Notes: generated from the sequence alone by a model not told the origin. A stretch of 64,000 nucleotides of DNA from Methylomonas fluvii (GCF_014850975.1 NZ_JACXST010000003.1:992001-1056000), one strand, 5' to 3'; numbered from the stretch's first letter, positions 17,974 through 28,069 are shown. Numbers and translations: made by a program.

Positions 17974-18993
17974 TCAGGCGTCCCTGCGCAGTACATTGGC
18001 AATGGCCGTTAACAAAGTTAACCGGACGGTGTTTTTAGCTAAACCGTGATAGCGATTCTTGGCGTAGCCAAAGCGGATTTTAATGTCCCGAAACACTTGT
18101 TCGCCCCTGGCGCGGCGAAGGAGCTGAGCCTTTTCGTTCTTGTCCTTCGTGAGCTTCGTCAGTTTGCCAGGACGCATCGCAATCACGCAGCTTGACGGAT
18201 TATCGCTGAGCATCTCGGGCCGTTTGCCCCCCCGCATCGCCGTGAACGAACTGCTCCTCACCGTGTACCAAGGCGACGGCTTCCGCCACGTCACTGACGT
18301 GGCCCGAAGTCATTTTGAGGGTATGCACCAAACCAGTTTCGCTATCAACGCCGATGTGGAATTTTCTCCCGAAAAACCATTGGTTGCCTTTTTTGCTCGA
18401 GTAGATCTCAGGGTCGCGGGCTTTGGTGGGTGGCGTTACTACGCTTTTCGCCGCTGAAGTCGACCTAGGGATTGCGGCCGGCGGGTTTATCGGGACCACT
18501 ACCATCCTTTTTACCCATAGGGCATAAATGACGAAGCTTTTGTGGGAAGCCCAGGCTTCAATGAGGCTGCCATCGACACTGAAGTGTTCGTCGGACACCA
18601 GATTCTGCCATTCGGCTATGGCTAATACCCGCTCAAAAAGTTCGCGACTCAGCGCTTCGGAGAATAGGCGTTCGCGATTGGCGCTGAACACGCTGCGCTC
18701 CCAAACAGAATCGTCGATGCCCAGACCGACAAACCAGCGAAACAGCAGGTTGTAGTCCAGTTGTTCCATCAACTGACGCTCACTGCGAACGGTGTACAGT
18801 ACTTGCAACAGCAAGGCGCGCAGCAGTTTTTCGGGTGCAATCGACGGGCGGCCAGTGTGGAGTAGCATTCGGCAAAGATGGCATCCATGGCGGCCAATAC
18901 GCCATCGACGAGAGCCGTAAACGACGCAACGTAGATGTTTGGGAATGCGCTCTTCCAGGCTGACGTAGCTGAACTAACTGTTTTGGATGGCAT
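17974..18993 (-). pseudogene. decayed IS5-family transposase
   Basis: Three fragments of one IS5-type transposase are spread over different frames. The N-terminal piece from the ATG at 18993 reads ALVDGVLAAMDAIFAE and shifts near 18870. The middle piece reads HTGRPSIAPEKLLRALLLQVLYTVRSERQLMEQLDYNLLFRW and DEHFSVDGSLIEAWASHKSF. The C-terminal piece reads VFRDIKIRFGYAKNRYHGLAKNT. A second shift falls at a run of seven C (minus-strand G) near 18227-18233, and the segment around 18400-18520 carries a further shift and stop. It is inactive. Terminal inverted repeats could not be fixed. Confidence 0.85.
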
Positions 18994-19090
18994 CGTGTCC
19001 GCGCAATGGGGCTTCTCCAAATTTAGGTAGCCTATTTTAACCGATGGAGGCTGATATATGCCTCGGAGGAATTTGTTTGCGAGCGTTTCA

Positions 19091-19963
19091 TCAGTCTGAT
19101 AGACCGTTAACATCAATTAATGTCCCCCATGAAGGGTAAATAGATGGATGAGAATCCACTTTTTGTTTCCATCCATACCAATACTTTGGAACTATCACAA
19201 GCGTTTTATGCTCCATCAATGCCGAACCCCACCACGAAAATGAACTGTTTGAAATTATGCCGCAAGTACACTGCGACATGATAGCTAAATCCACTTCCAC
19301 TGAATTCCTTGATATTATCTTAGGGCGTACACTATTAAAACAGCGCTCAACATAAGGTGGATCATCAGATAAAAATATGAAAAATGGATTTTTTATTTTA
19401 TTTTTCACTATTTTCACTGCATTTTTGAAATAGCGTTTTGGCAAACTAATACCTTTAATCCCACCAAAGTATTCTAGAAGATAATCGCCACGGCGCACAT
19501 GAATAAACACCTTAGTATATTCATCTGGAATATCATCCAAAAACTGATAGGCTGCCAATCTGTATTCAGGCTTTATTTTAACATTCGAACTGAATGAATC
19601 TAAATCAAAAAAAAATTCAGACTGAAAAAAATCAATATTTACAAAGTTTATTGAAAGCAAACCATTTTTAAAAAAATATCCAGAAAGCGGGGCTTTATTA
19701 TCATCTAATTTCTGTTCGACATAACCAATTATACCAAGCCTTGATAAAGGCACGATTAAATAAGGAATCACAAGCTTCCTCATTAGATATATGATATATC
19801 TATTACTACAGTTAATGACACCTTCTAAATCGTACTCAAAAACGTCAAAGAACTTAGCCATATTCAGACAAAGAATGATTTCGTTCTTTCTTGCAAACTG
19901 TTTTAAAAATGCAAACTGAAAAATCTGATTACCTAGCCGCCCATCAGCCATAAATACAATCAT
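19091..19963 (-). CDS. alpha-1,2-fucosyltransferase-like glycosyltransferase (GT11)
   Basis: This 290-residue protein starts with VFMADGRLGNQIFQFAFLKQFARK, the GT11 N-terminal motif, and has the donor-binding motif VFIHVRRGDYLLEY (HxRRxDY type) followed by the C-terminal CGIISNSSFSWWGSAL. These are the three hallmarks of alpha-1,2-fucosyltransferases and close relatives. No GDP-fucose synthesis genes are in the window, so the donor may be GDP-fucose made elsewhere or another nucleotide sugar. It overlaps the upstream FkbM gene by 4 bp and is followed by the IS5 remnant. Confidence 0.85.
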   Translation of the reverse strand: MIVFMADGRLGNQIFQFAFLKQFARKNEIILCLNMAKFFDVFEYDLEGVINCSNRYIIYLMRKLVIPYLIVPLSRLGIIGYVEQKLDDNKAPLSGYFFKNGLLSINFVNIDFFQSEFFFDLDSFSSNVKIKPEYRLAAYQFLDDIPDEYTKVFIHVRRGDYLLEYFGGIKGISLPKRYFKNAVKIVKNKIKNPFFIFLSDDPPYVERCFNSVRPKIISRNSVEVDLAIMSQCTCGIISNSSFSWWGSALMEHKTLVIVPKYWYGWKQKVDSHPSIYPSWGTLIDVNGLSD

Positions 19964-20760
19964 TGGATTGATTTTATAATTGAATTAGAAATTGCAACGT
20001 AATTAGCATAGCTAAAATTATCCATATAAGGACAGTATTCTCTTACTTCCAAGCCATTCGCCATAACTTTTGTTAGCGTAAAGCCTCTATTTTGCAAAAC
20101 AAAATAGATTTCCATTAGACTTGTATGAGAATCTAGATTCGCCCCCCCATATTCAAACTGAATAAAGTCAATAAAATCGCCAGACAAATAGTCACCAAAG
20201 CCATGTAACACTTGTAGTTCATGCCCCTCAACATCGACTTTTAAGAAATTAATGTGTCTAACACTATTGGTATGGATATAGTTTTCAGCGGAAACTGCCT
20301 CTACTTTTTCAGATTCAGACATTTCTATTTCATAATAAGTCAAATTTCTCTTATATAATGATGCAAGTCCACTTTGCTCTTTGTCATAGTAGATACTTAA
20401 GACACCTTCCTGATAAGAAAGCGCTTTTTTATTCAATACTATATTTGTCATGCATCCGAACCTTTCTTGCAACGTAAAAAAACATTTCATAGTTGGTTCA
20501 AAAACATGTAGTGCGAATTTTGTTTTGCGTTTATTCGCCATATCTACAAACATTTGCGAATAATCTCCAACATTAGCACCAACATCAAATACTATGAGCT
20601 CTTCTATTCCGGAGAAATAATCCAGCAAATTATCAAGAAAGCGCATTTCTCCATTAGTTGAAAATTCGCAATTATTATTATTTTCAATGATCGAAAATAA
20701 GCGCAATAAACCAAGCTTCAAGACTTTTCGAAAAAGACCAGGTCGCGATAACATTCTCAT
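19960..20760 (-). CDS. FkbM-family methyltransferase
   Basis: This 266-residue protein has the FkbM pattern: ELIVFDVGANVGDYSQMFVDMA (motif I, about residues 55-76), HVFEPTMKCFFTLQERF, and RHINFLKVDVEGHELQVLHGF (the KxDxEGxE motif). FkbM-type enzymes O-methylate sugars or polyketides. It is adjacent to the DUF268 gene without spacing and overlaps GT11 by 4 bp. Confidence 0.85.
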   Translation of the reverse strand: MRMLSRPGLFRKVLKLGLLRLFSIIENNNNCEFSTNGEMRFLDNLLDYFSGIEELIVFDVGANVGDYSQMFVDMANKRKTKFALHVFEPTMKCFFTLQERFGCMTNIVLNKKALSYQEGVLSIYYDKEQSGLASLYKRNLTYYEIEMSESEKVEAVSAENYIHTNSVRHINFLKVDVEGHELQVLHGFGDYLSGDFIDFIQFEYGGANLDSHTSLMEIYFVLQNRGFTLTKVMANGLEVREYCPYMDNFSYANYVAISNSIIKSIQ

Positions 20761-21519
20761 TTACCTTTTCATAAAATGAAATAATCCTGTTCCAAAACCT
20801 TTTTGAGCGTCGTAATTATCATACATAACGCGGCCATAATGGTATTTCTCTTCCAGCAAGATTAAATCTGAAAATAACTCAAACACATAGCTCCTTGAAA
20901 ATGCTCTATGTGCATTGAAATAAATATTACATTCCTTGTCCACAGGCAAGGAACAATAAAAATCCCCACCTCTTGCCAAGACTCTCTGAATTTCTCTTGC
21001 GGCTTTTTCGCTTCCGAACGCGTCTATCGGGTCCCCGTATCTTCCCAAACCTATGTGTTCTATAACGCAAAGACTCGAAAGGCTGATTATGGAATTATCT
21101 GCAAAAGGAATAGAGAGTATCGACCCTTGAACAAAGTCAAAGTTATCGAGCTTTAAATCAATTGGCCGTATGTCGATCATAGTCGTAGGCGTAAATTGAG
21201 ATATTATACTTATAGTTTTTACCGCTGAACCAATATCAAAATGGTGTTTCGGATGATTTTCAAATATTTTCTTTGCTGCCCAACTGTCCTGAAAAAAATA
21301 AGTTGGATCAATTGGAGTCTTGTAACTTTTATCATCAAGACAAGGATGAAACGGCGCACTTTTAAAATTACGGTTTCGTGTCTTACTTAATAAGATAAAA
21401 TCTCTGAAAAACCATATAAAGTTCCTTAAATTTGACAACTTAAAATCAATCGTAACCAACCTTAAAATAACATATAAATTTTTAATAACTCTATTTTTCG
21501 ACAAAACCGATTTTAACAC
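20761..21519 (-). CDS. DUF268-type methyltransferase-like protein
   Basis: This 252-residue protein matches the DUF268 pattern: HFDIGSAVKTISIISQF, TTMIDIRPIDLKLDNFDFVQGSILSIPFADNSIISLSSLCVIEHIGLGRYGDPIDAFGSEKAAREIQRVLARGG in consecutive blocks, and FNAHRAFSRSYVFELF. The fold resembles class I methyltransferases but the glycine loop is reduced to DIGSA. It is found in polysaccharide clusters with unknown activity. It overlaps the upstream gene by 7 bp. Confidence 0.75.
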   Translation of the reverse strand: MLKSVLSKNRVIKNLYVILRLVTIDFKLSNLRNFIWFFRDFILLSKTRNRNFKSAPFHPCLDDKSYKTPIDPTYFFQDSWAAKKIFENHPKHHFDIGSAVKTISIISQFTPTTMIDIRPIDLKLDNFDFVQGSILSIPFADNSIISLSSLCVIEHIGLGRYGDPIDAFGSEKAAREIQRVLARGGDFYCSLPVDKECNIYFNAHRAFSRSYVFELFSDLILLEEKYHYGRVMYDNYDAQKGFGTGLFHFMKR

Positions 21520-22166
21520 CGCATTATTCCTATTGCTTTTCGCACCCTAGCGAATAATGAACCATCACTTTCTGCTGCCAACCACTTGTTTGATGCTTTT
21601 TGCTGAAAGTACTCTCGACACACTAGACTGATTTTTTCAGGCAACAAATAGATAACATCTTCGTATATTACCAACTCCCAATCATGCGGAAGAATCATAA
21701 TAATTGCCTTAAGCGTTGGCCAACTCTCTAGTTTATGCGGCTTAGGTGGTGGAGACATAAATAATCTTGCATCATCTATTAGAATGGCATAATCCTTTTT
21801 ATATTTAAATATTAAGCTTAATTCCTCTAACAACGGGCATTCGTCATTATCACCATACGTTGCCGCGCCACTCCAATGAGCATCTAACCAAAAAAGAACA
21901 TCATCATTATTCTCTAAAACTATTTTTATGTAGTCTCTGGTATCGCCTTTTAACATCTGAATATTTTCAACATGTCCAATGTTCGCCTGCGCCATTTTGA
22001 ACATTGTTTCTGAGCGCTCGACTGTGATAACTTTCTTGAACATTCGACTGACCCTTAAAGCAGTCTGCCCCTTATATGTACCTCCCTCAAAAAAAATTGA
22101 CAGATTCATCAATTTTGCAATATGCATTACCTCCTGCTCTGGTACTCCGAAACGAACTATCCCCAC
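21513..22166 (-). CDS. SAM-methyltransferase-like protein
   Basis: This 217-residue protein has a Rossmann-like start (SIFFEGGTYKGQTALRVSRMFKKVITVERSETMFKMAQAN), an acidic VLFWLDAHWSGAATYGDNDECPLLEEL segment and AILIDDARLFM. The EGGTYKGQTA loop replaces GxGxG and the DAHWSG motif is typical of methyltransferases near glycan genes. The substrate is not known. It lies directly after the flippase gene with a 4-bp gap. Confidence 0.65.
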   Translation of the reverse strand: MGIVRFGVPEQEVMHIAKLMNLSIFFEGGTYKGQTALRVSRMFKKVITVERSETMFKMAQANIGHVENIQMLKGDTRDYIKIVLENNDDVLFWLDAHWSGAATYGDNDECPLLEELSLIFKYKKDYAILIDDARLFMSPPPKPHKLESWPTLKAIIMILPHDWELVIYEDVIYLLPEKISLVCREYFQQKASNKWLAAESDGSLFARVRKAIGIMRC

Positions 22167-22170
22167 CTTA

Positions 22171-23526
22171 TTACCCCTTATCTCTTATTAACCTATATGG
22201 AACAAATACTGCATAGACCATCAAATAAAGATTTAACCTAGTCGGAGTATAGAACAAATCAACCATAAATATAGTAATTGAAAAAGAAATTATTGTCGAA
22301 ATAATTGCCCCTTCAGCACCATAATACGGAATCAATAAATAATTTCCTAGAATATTAGCTATTGAACCAATGACTGCCGTTATTAGAGCATATTTAAAAA
22401 GACTTTCGTTGACAGTAAATAAAGACTTAGCAACACCAAAATTTGCAAAAAAAAGCCTTATGGCAAACAGAGACAATAACCCTCCAGCTCTTTTATATTC
22501 AGCACCAAACACAAATAACACAAACTCCCCACCCAGAAAATATATAGGAATAGCAACCACTAAAAACAAAATAAACATTAATCTATATATTTCCAACAAT
22601 CTTTCATGATAAAGCGTCTCGCTAATCAACTTGGCTTTTGTTATATATGGCGACAATGTGCTCACTATGATTGTCGGCAAAAATGAAAACACTTCTATAA
22701 GTCGCATTGCTGCCGAATACTGTCCAACTTCAGCATTACCAATCATATCACCCAACATAACTTGATCAACTCTAGCCTGTATCATTATTGCCAAGCTTGA
22801 GAACACGAGTGGCCAGCCATTTTTCATTAGGCTTATAGCTGTGCTCTTGTTATAATTCCACGAACAAATATTATTATGATCTTTCTTATATGAAACCATT
22901 AAAAATAATGAAGTTAACCCAACCTCAATCAATCCCACCCATGCAAATAAAATAAGAGGCGAAAAACTCAAAATCAAAATAACTTTAACTACCGTCACGA
23001 ATATAAATGCACTGCTTGCTGCTAAAACAGTATATTTTGACCTTACCTTTGCCTGAAAATAGAATTCTATTACATTGAACGACTGAAAAATAAAACCCGC
23101 CGCAGAAATGGCCACCATCCATAGAGTTAGCGTATCACCATTGCGTAATAATAAAATAGCAACAATAGCAATCAACAGAGTCAACGTTCCGCCAATTAGT
23201 TTGAGTACAAACGCTGTTCCTAAAAGCTCGTTTTGACGCTCGGGATTTTTTACCAATTCACGCACCACTATGCTATCTATTCCAAACGAGGCGAATGCAC
23301 TAAACAATGATGTAAAAGCGATAGCGTAACTCCACAAACCGAACTGTTCAGGGCCCAGATATCGCGCAACCCACACTCCAACGAACAAGCCTACACCCAT
23401 CCGAATGATTTTATCGATGAATAACCAACTCGTATTAGCTACGATTAACTGTAGTTCGGACCTACCAATTAATCGATTACTTATAAATTTTGGAAGAAAT
23501 TTAATCCACGACAAGTCAGTAGTCAT
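22171..23526 (-). CDS. Wzx-type oligosaccharide flippase (PST/MOP family)
   Basis: This 451-residue protein has about twelve or more hydrophobic segments. The N-terminal block LIVANTSWLFIDKIIRMGVGLFVGVWVARYLGPEQFGLWSYAIAF is the usual signature of the polysaccharide-transport branch of the MOP superfamily. It likely flips undecaprenyl-linked repeat units across the inner membrane. It is the only strongly multi-spanning protein of the cluster. No O-antigen polymerase (Wzy) is seen. Confidence 0.88.
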   Translation of the reverse strand: MTTDLSWIKFLPKFISNRLIGRSELQLIVANTSWLFIDKIIRMGVGLFVGVWVARYLGPEQFGLWSYAIAFTSLFSAFASFGIDSIVVRELVKNPERQNELLGTAFVLKLIGGTLTLLIAIVAILLLRNGDTLTLWMVAISAAGFIFQSFNVIEFYFQAKVRSKYTVLAASSAFIFVTVVKVILILSFSPLILFAWVGLIEVGLTSLFLMVSYKKDHNNICSWNYNKSTAISLMKNGWPLVFSSLAIMIQARVDQVMLGDMIGNAEVGQYSAAMRLIEVFSFLPTIIVSTLSPYITKAKLISETLYHERLLEIYRLMFILFLVVAIPIYFLGGEFVLFVFGAEYKRAGGLLSLFAIRLFFANFGVAKSLFTVNESLFKYALITAVIGSIANILGNYLLIPYYGAEGAIISTIISFSITIFMVDLFYTPTRLNLYLMVYAVFVPYRLIRDKG

Positions 23527-23541
23527 TTAGTGGTTCATTAC

Positions 23542-24426
23542 TTAATTGGTTTTTATTTTATAAAAAATGCGCCGCAAACAATATAGAAAAACATAACGAA
23601 TAACATATAATGTCACGCCTAAAAAGTATAGACTTGAAATCGGATAATGTGTTTTGAACAACGTATTCACATCAGATATATTACGATGAGACCTGACGCT
23701 TCTCAAAGTTTTCATGAATTTGAGAATATCTAAACTCTCTAAATTATCCGCGAGCGATGTATGCATATTACTTATTTGCACGAATACTTTTGGAGCAATA
23801 TATAGGGCTATATTCTCCTTGAGCGCACGCAAATAAAAGTCATGATCTGCACCATAGTGCGGCAAGTGTTTTTCATCGAAAAGCCCTATTTTGTTAAATA
23901 CAGAATTAGTAATTAACACTCCTCTTCCGCCCACGATTAGCTTGACTGGGATAACGTCTCTGGAGAGCATCTTAGCGCTAAGTTTCTTGGGTCCGGCTAT
24001 AGTGGAAAAGCCTAACAAAAAGCAAGTGCTTGGACTGATTGAAGTAATTTGTCCGCTTTGCCAATCACGTTGTACCGGAGCAATAATACTTTCGGGATAT
24101 GCTTCGGTTAATTGGACAAGGTGGCCTACGGTATTTGGCATCACATAGCAATCGTTGTTTAGCAACATGACATAGTCCGCACCACACTCTATAGCTGTAC
24201 GGATGCCCAAATTGGTTGCGCCAGTCCACCAAAGTTCGGATGAGCCTTCCAAGCGAATCACATGCGGAAAATCCTTAGCTAGTTCAATTTTTGTAGTATC
24301 AGTAGTGCCGTGATCGACCAGCAATATTGTGAATTCCTGATATTGGCTAGCAGCCAACGCCCTCAGGCAACGTTGAGTCTGTTCGTAACCATTGAAATCG
24401 GTAATGATGATATAAAGATTTTTCAT
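23542..24426 (-). CDS. glycosyltransferase family 2
   Basis: This 294-residue protein has LYIIITDFNGYEQTQRCLRAL and ILLVDHGTTDTTK at the N terminus, followed by the metal-binding region ADYVMLLNNDCYVMP (NND in the DxD position) and GGRGVLITNSVFNKIGLFDEKHLPHYGADHDFYLRA, all typical of GT2 enzymes of the rhamnosyltransferase-like group. A hydrophobic C-terminal stretch may anchor it at the membrane. It overlaps the upstream GT4 gene by one base (TGATG-type). Confidence 0.85.
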   Translation of the reverse strand: MKNLYIIITDFNGYEQTQRCLRALAASQYQEFTILLVDHGTTDTTKIELAKDFPHVIRLEGSSELWWTGATNLGIRTAIECGADYVMLLNNDCYVMPNTVGHLVQLTEAYPESIIAPVQRDWQSGQITSISPSTCFLLGFSTIAGPKKLSAKMLSRDVIPVKLIVGGRGVLITNSVFNKIGLFDEKHLPHYGADHDFYLRALKENIALYIAPKVFVQISNMHTSLADNLESLDILKFMKTLRSVRSHRNISDVNTLFKTHYPISSLYFLGVTLYVIRYVFLYCLRRIFYKIKTN

Positions 24427-25496
24427 CAGACAAGCTTAGTCAAAGCTTCATAAAGTTTTTGACCAATTGATTGCCAAGCCAACTCTTCAGGAAACAAAGC
24501 TATTTGCGGGTTTTGAAGCTGTAAGAGGATTGCTCTAGCCATATCGTTAGGGTCAGGATCACAGACCGACGATGGCGCGTCTTTAAATATACTTTCATGA
24601 TTGGAAACCCGTGTAGCTACGACTGATTTTCCGCAAGATAGGTATTCCGCAATTTTGCACGCGCCTGACATACTATTAAATGTGTCATCAGCATACGGTA
24701 CACATACCACGTCACAAGCCTGAATAAGTTTGGGTATGTCAGATTGCTCCAACTCGCCAAAATAGTCTATCCACGGCTCATCGAGACAAATATCTGTTAC
24801 TCGTCCCGCCAATACAAGGCGCAAATTCGGCTGAGCCAATCTGATCTTTCGACAAGCTTCGATCAGAAGCGGGCCTCTGGATGGCGTAATGGAACCGAAA
24901 TATCCAACCAATGGAATATCGGCTATCAGTTTCATCGCCTGTCTCGCCAGTAAGTCATCGCCTTTATCGAATAAGTTTGTATTAACTCCATTTTCAATCA
25001 ATAAAGCATTTTGGTTAAGTCCGTTAAGGACTTTTTGTAACAGAGGCTGGCTCGCACATAAAACCAAATCGGCGTTCTTAATCGTATGGTCAAACAGCCA
25101 AGCTAGTACCTTGAACCGGTTAATCCGAAAAGACGGGTAATAATCGTATACATCGTAGACAAACGGCACTCCAAGTCTTCTTGCTATCCAAAGCCCTACG
25201 TAACCGATGTAAATGTCACCACTTGCGACGAGAACATCCGGTTTGGCAATACAAGCACTGCGATAGGCATTCAGAAGGAATCGAGGTATCTTCCTTGCCG
25301 TTGCGGGGATGGTATGAAAAGAAACACCCGCTTCGTTAACGCTTATTTCGGTGTTATTTCGATAGTCGATGGCGTCAACAAGAACATGGTTACCATCAGT
25401 GACCAATTGCACCGGCAAGTGGTAGAGCCGCCCAAAGCGATCATCAATTAGATCTTTGTTGGTGTAATAGCGCTTACACAGGAAGTAGATGTTCAT
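24426..25496 (-). CDS. glycosyltransferase family 4 (GT-B)
   Basis: This 356-residue protein has a GT-B fold. The N-terminal half carries PDVLVASGDIYIGYVGLWIARRLGVPFVYDVYDYYP. The C-terminal donor domain has PLVGYFGSITPSRGPLLIEACRKI, LVLAGRV and the ExxE-like stretch FNSMSGACKIAEYLSCGKSVVATRVSNHE. It is likely retaining, on the cytoplasmic face, and acts on the lipid-linked glycan. Confidence 0.85.
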   Translation of the reverse strand: MNIYFLCKRYYTNKDLIDDRFGRLYHLPVQLVTDGNHVLVDAIDYRNNTEISVNEAGVSFHTIPATARKIPRFLLNAYRSACIAKPDVLVASGDIYIGYVGLWIARRLGVPFVYDVYDYYPSFRINRFKVLAWLFDHTIKNADLVLCASQPLLQKVLNGLNQNALLIENGVNTNLFDKGDDLLARQAMKLIADIPLVGYFGSITPSRGPLLIEACRKIRLAQPNLRLVLAGRVTDICLDEPWIDYFGELEQSDIPKLIQACDVVCVPYADDTFNSMSGACKIAEYLSCGKSVVATRVSNHESIFKDAPSSVCDPDPNDMARAILLQLQNPQIALFPEELAWQSIGQKLYEALTKLV

Positions 25497-25544
25497 TACA
25501 GCAAACGATTAGAGGGTGTCCTGAATTTTGTGTAAACGGGTTGG

Positions 25545-26786
25545 TTACGGCTTAGCAATGCATGATTGTCGACTATAAATAGCGACAAACTTACTGGCGA
25601 TCTTTTTCCAATCATAAGGTTCTGCAGCCTGCTTGCTCAATGCGCACAGTCCTTTTCTTAAAGTTTCATCCACTAATAGTTGCTCAATTGCGCCTGAAAG
25701 CGACTTTATTTGCTTAGGCTCAACTAACAACCCAGTTTTTCCATGTTCAATGATCTCGGCAACGCCACCCGTGCGCGTACTTATCACAGCGGTGCCGCTA
25801 GCCATCGCTTCCAATAAAATCAAACCCTGGCCTTCCGTATCGCCATTGGTATCGACAATTGATGGCGCGATAAATATATCCGCAGCCGTATAGTAATCCG
25901 GCAAGATGGCGTTCGGTAGCCTGCCGTGAAAAACTACTTTATCTTCAATCTTTAAATCAACCGCTAACATTTTTAAACGTTCACGCTCGATACCATCGCC
26001 AATAATCCATAATTCAATGCGATCAAGTAGGTTTTTAGGCAAACCAGCTACAGCCGCTATCAGATCGGCTACGCCTTTTTTTTCAACCAAACGCCCAACA
26101 AATAGCAGAATTAATTTTTGCGGATTGCTTGGTTTGAGAACAGTTTTAGCGTTGCCAGCAGCAAATTTTTCATAGTCTATGCCCATTGGAATGATGTGCG
26201 GCTTGGGCAAATCTGGCCCAAAGGCATCGGCAGTCGCGTTGGTATTACTGGTCCAAGCTGCGCAATGCTTTATAGTCCAGCGTTTGATAGCCCCTAAAAC
26301 GCTACCTCGCAATGCAAAGGCATCACCGCCGTGTGCAGTAACCAACACCGGGGTTCTGAATAGCTTGCCTAGCAATACCGCTACCGTGCCTTGCGGAAAA
26401 ATCCAGTGGGCGTGTATCAAAGACGGCCGCTGGACAACCATAATCCAGGCCGCAGTCACAAACATGGACATAACGAAAAAAGGCACCTGCAAAAACAGCC
26501 ATGGCGCGGCCCCCAAGTTGGGCAAAATTCCTGAACCGTAGGCTAACATTTGCAGCTTACGCGGCCAAAAATAGCGAAAATGGCGACAGACTATACCGTC
26601 AGGTTGTGTAGTTGCTTGGACTTCCGGATGATCCGGTGAGAGGATATGAAGACTAACTTTTTTGTTGGCCAGTGCTTCCGCTAAGTAGCGCAAGAAGACC
26701 GAAGCACTGTCGTCTTTACTGCGAGGATAACTTGAGGTCAGCCAAAGCACCTTGATCGCTTTGTCCTTGGCTGACTGATCACTCAT
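25545..26786 (-). CDS. glycosyltransferase family 4 (GT-B)
   Basis: This 413-residue protein is the first gene of the cluster in transcription order. It has a GT-B fold with KVLWLTSSYPRSKDDSASVFLRYLAEAL at the N terminus, then LIHAHWIFPQGTVAVLLGKLFRTPVLVTAHGGDAF, the donor-domain start LILLFVGRLVEKKGVADLI and the ExxE-type motif GQGLILLEAMASGTAVISTRTGGVAEII. The 48-bp gap to the next gene contains a segment (about 25510-25540) that looks like an IS end, noted separately under rejected items. Confidence 0.87.
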   Translation of the reverse strand: MSDQSAKDKAIKVLWLTSSYPRSKDDSASVFLRYLAEALANKKVSLHILSPDHPEVQATTQPDGIVCRHFRYFWPRKLQMLAYGSGILPNLGAAPWLFLQVPFFVMSMFVTAAWIMVVQRPSLIHAHWIFPQGTVAVLLGKLFRTPVLVTAHGGDAFALRGSVLGAIKRWTIKHCAAWTSNTNATADAFGPDLPKPHIIPMGIDYEKFAAGNAKTVLKPSNPQKLILLFVGRLVEKKGVADLIAAVAGLPKNLLDRIELWIIGDGIERERLKMLAVDLKIEDKVVFHGRLPNAILPDYYTAADIFIAPSIVDTNGDTEGQGLILLEAMASGTAVISTRTGGVAEIIEHGKTGLLVEPKQIKSLSGAIEQLLVDETLRKGLCALSKQAAEPYDWKKIASKFVAIYSRQSCIAKP

Positions 26787-26810
26787 ACAGAGTTTTGGTC
26801 TGCGTGGACG

Positions 26811-27938
26811 CTAACGCACCAAACTCAACAACACACCCGCGGCGACTGCTGAACCTATTACGCCGGCGACATTTGGCCCCATCGCGTGCATTAACAAAAA
26901 GTTGTGCGGATTACTTTCCAAACCTATTTTATTAGCTACCCGGGCAGCCATTGGCACCGCAGAAACGCCGGCAGCGCCAATCAATGGATTGATCGGCGTA
27001 CTGCTGAAACGATTCATGACTTTGGCCATCAGCACGCCACTGGCGGTACCAATAGAAAAAGCGACTGCGCCCAAGCCTAAAATACCCAGCGTTTCCATTT
27101 TTAAAAACGCCTCGGCGCTCAGTTTGGAGCCTACCGACAAACCCAGGAATATCGTGACAATATTGATCAATTCGTTTTGCGCGGTTTTGCTCAGTCTTTC
27201 GACCACGCCGCTGGCGTTCATCAAGTTACCCAAACAAAACATGCCCACCAGCGGTGCCGCCGAAGGCAGCAACATGGCGGTCAACACCAGCAACATCAAA
27301 GGAAATACGATTTTCTCGGCCTTGCTAACCACTCTAAGTTGTTGCATTTCTATCCTCCGCTCTTGTTCGCTGGTCAAGGCGCGCATAATGGGCGGCTGAA
27401 TCAAGGGCACCAATGCCATGTAGGAGTATGCCGCCACAGCAATTGCACCCAACAATTCAGGAGCCAATTTGGACGCCACATAGATCGCAGTGGGGCCGTC
27501 AGCGCCGCCGATGATGGCAATCGCAGCCGCCTGCTTAAGCGTAAAATCCATACCTGGAACGGCATTCAACGCCAACGCACCGAATAGAGTGGCGAATATC
27601 CCGAATTGGGCGGCTGCGCCTAAAAACAAAGTTTTAGGGTTAGCCAGCATCGGGCCGAAATCGGTCATCGCACCAACGCCCATAAAAATTAGAAGCGGAA
27701 AGATGCCGGCCTTGATACCACCATATAGGTAATAAAGGATGCCGCCTTCGTCTATCATGCCGGCCACCGGAATGTTACTCAGCACCGCGCCAAATCCTAT
27801 CGGCAATAGCAGCAAAGGTTCAAAGCCTTTCTTGATAGCCAGATACAACAGCAAAAATCCCACCGCCATCATAATGACTTGCGGCCCGGTAACATTATAG
27901 ATACCCGTGCTTTCCCACAACAGTCTAAGATTTTCCAT
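26811..27938 (-). CDS. oadB: oxaloacetate decarboxylase beta subunit
   Basis: This 375-residue inner-membrane protein has about nine hydrophobic segments. It is the Na+-translocating carboxybiotin decarboxylase subunit. The family motif [17 protein letters not shown] is present and includes the conserved Asp needed for Na+ binding, as are [10 protein letters not shown] near the N terminus and [14 protein letters not shown] near the C terminus. It is the last gene of oadGAB, separated from oadA by 131 bp that contain a small hairpin. Confidence 0.93.
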   Translation of the reverse strand: MENLRLLWESTGIYNVTGPQVIMMAVGFLLLYLAIKKGFEPLLLLPIGFGAVLSNIPVAGMIDEGGILYYLYGGIKAGIFPLLIFMGVGAMTDFGPMLANPKTLFLGAAAQFGIFATLFGALALNAVPGMDFTLKQAAAIAIIGGADGPTAIYVASKLAPELLGAIAVAAYSYMALVPLIQPPIMRALTSEQERRIEMQQLRVVSKAEKIVFPLMLLVLTAMLLPSAAPLVGMFCLGNLMNASGVVERLSKTAQNELINIVTIFLGLSVGSKLSAEAFLKMETLGILGLGAVAFSIGTASGVLMAKVMNRFSSTPINPLIGAAGVSAVPMAARVANKIGLESNPHNFLLMHAMGPNVAGVIGSAVAAGVLLSLVR

Positions 27939-28022
27939 GGATTATGTATTCAATCGGTTGTTTGATCAGAATCACCGCCAGCAGCGTGGCGCGAATAGCT
28001 GATCAGAGGATTACTTAGATCC

Positions 28023-28043
28023 CGGGCCTAAGCTATCGGCCCG
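28023..28043. terminator. small hairpin in the oadA-oadB gap
   Basis: A CGGGCC/GGCCCG 6-bp dyad (28023-28028 and 28038-28043) sits between oadA and oadB. There is no T run, so it is more likely an RNA-stability or attenuation element than a full terminator. Weak call. Confidence 0.25.
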
Positions 28044-28069
28044 AGACCACATTTAAACGATAAGAAATA

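Noticed and set aside
25505..25545. GTGTCCTGAATTTTGTGTAAACGG between two GT4 genes as an IS end or attachment site
   Set aside because: It looks like a terminal sequence of some insertion sequences, but there is no transposase, no matching second end and no target duplication nearby.
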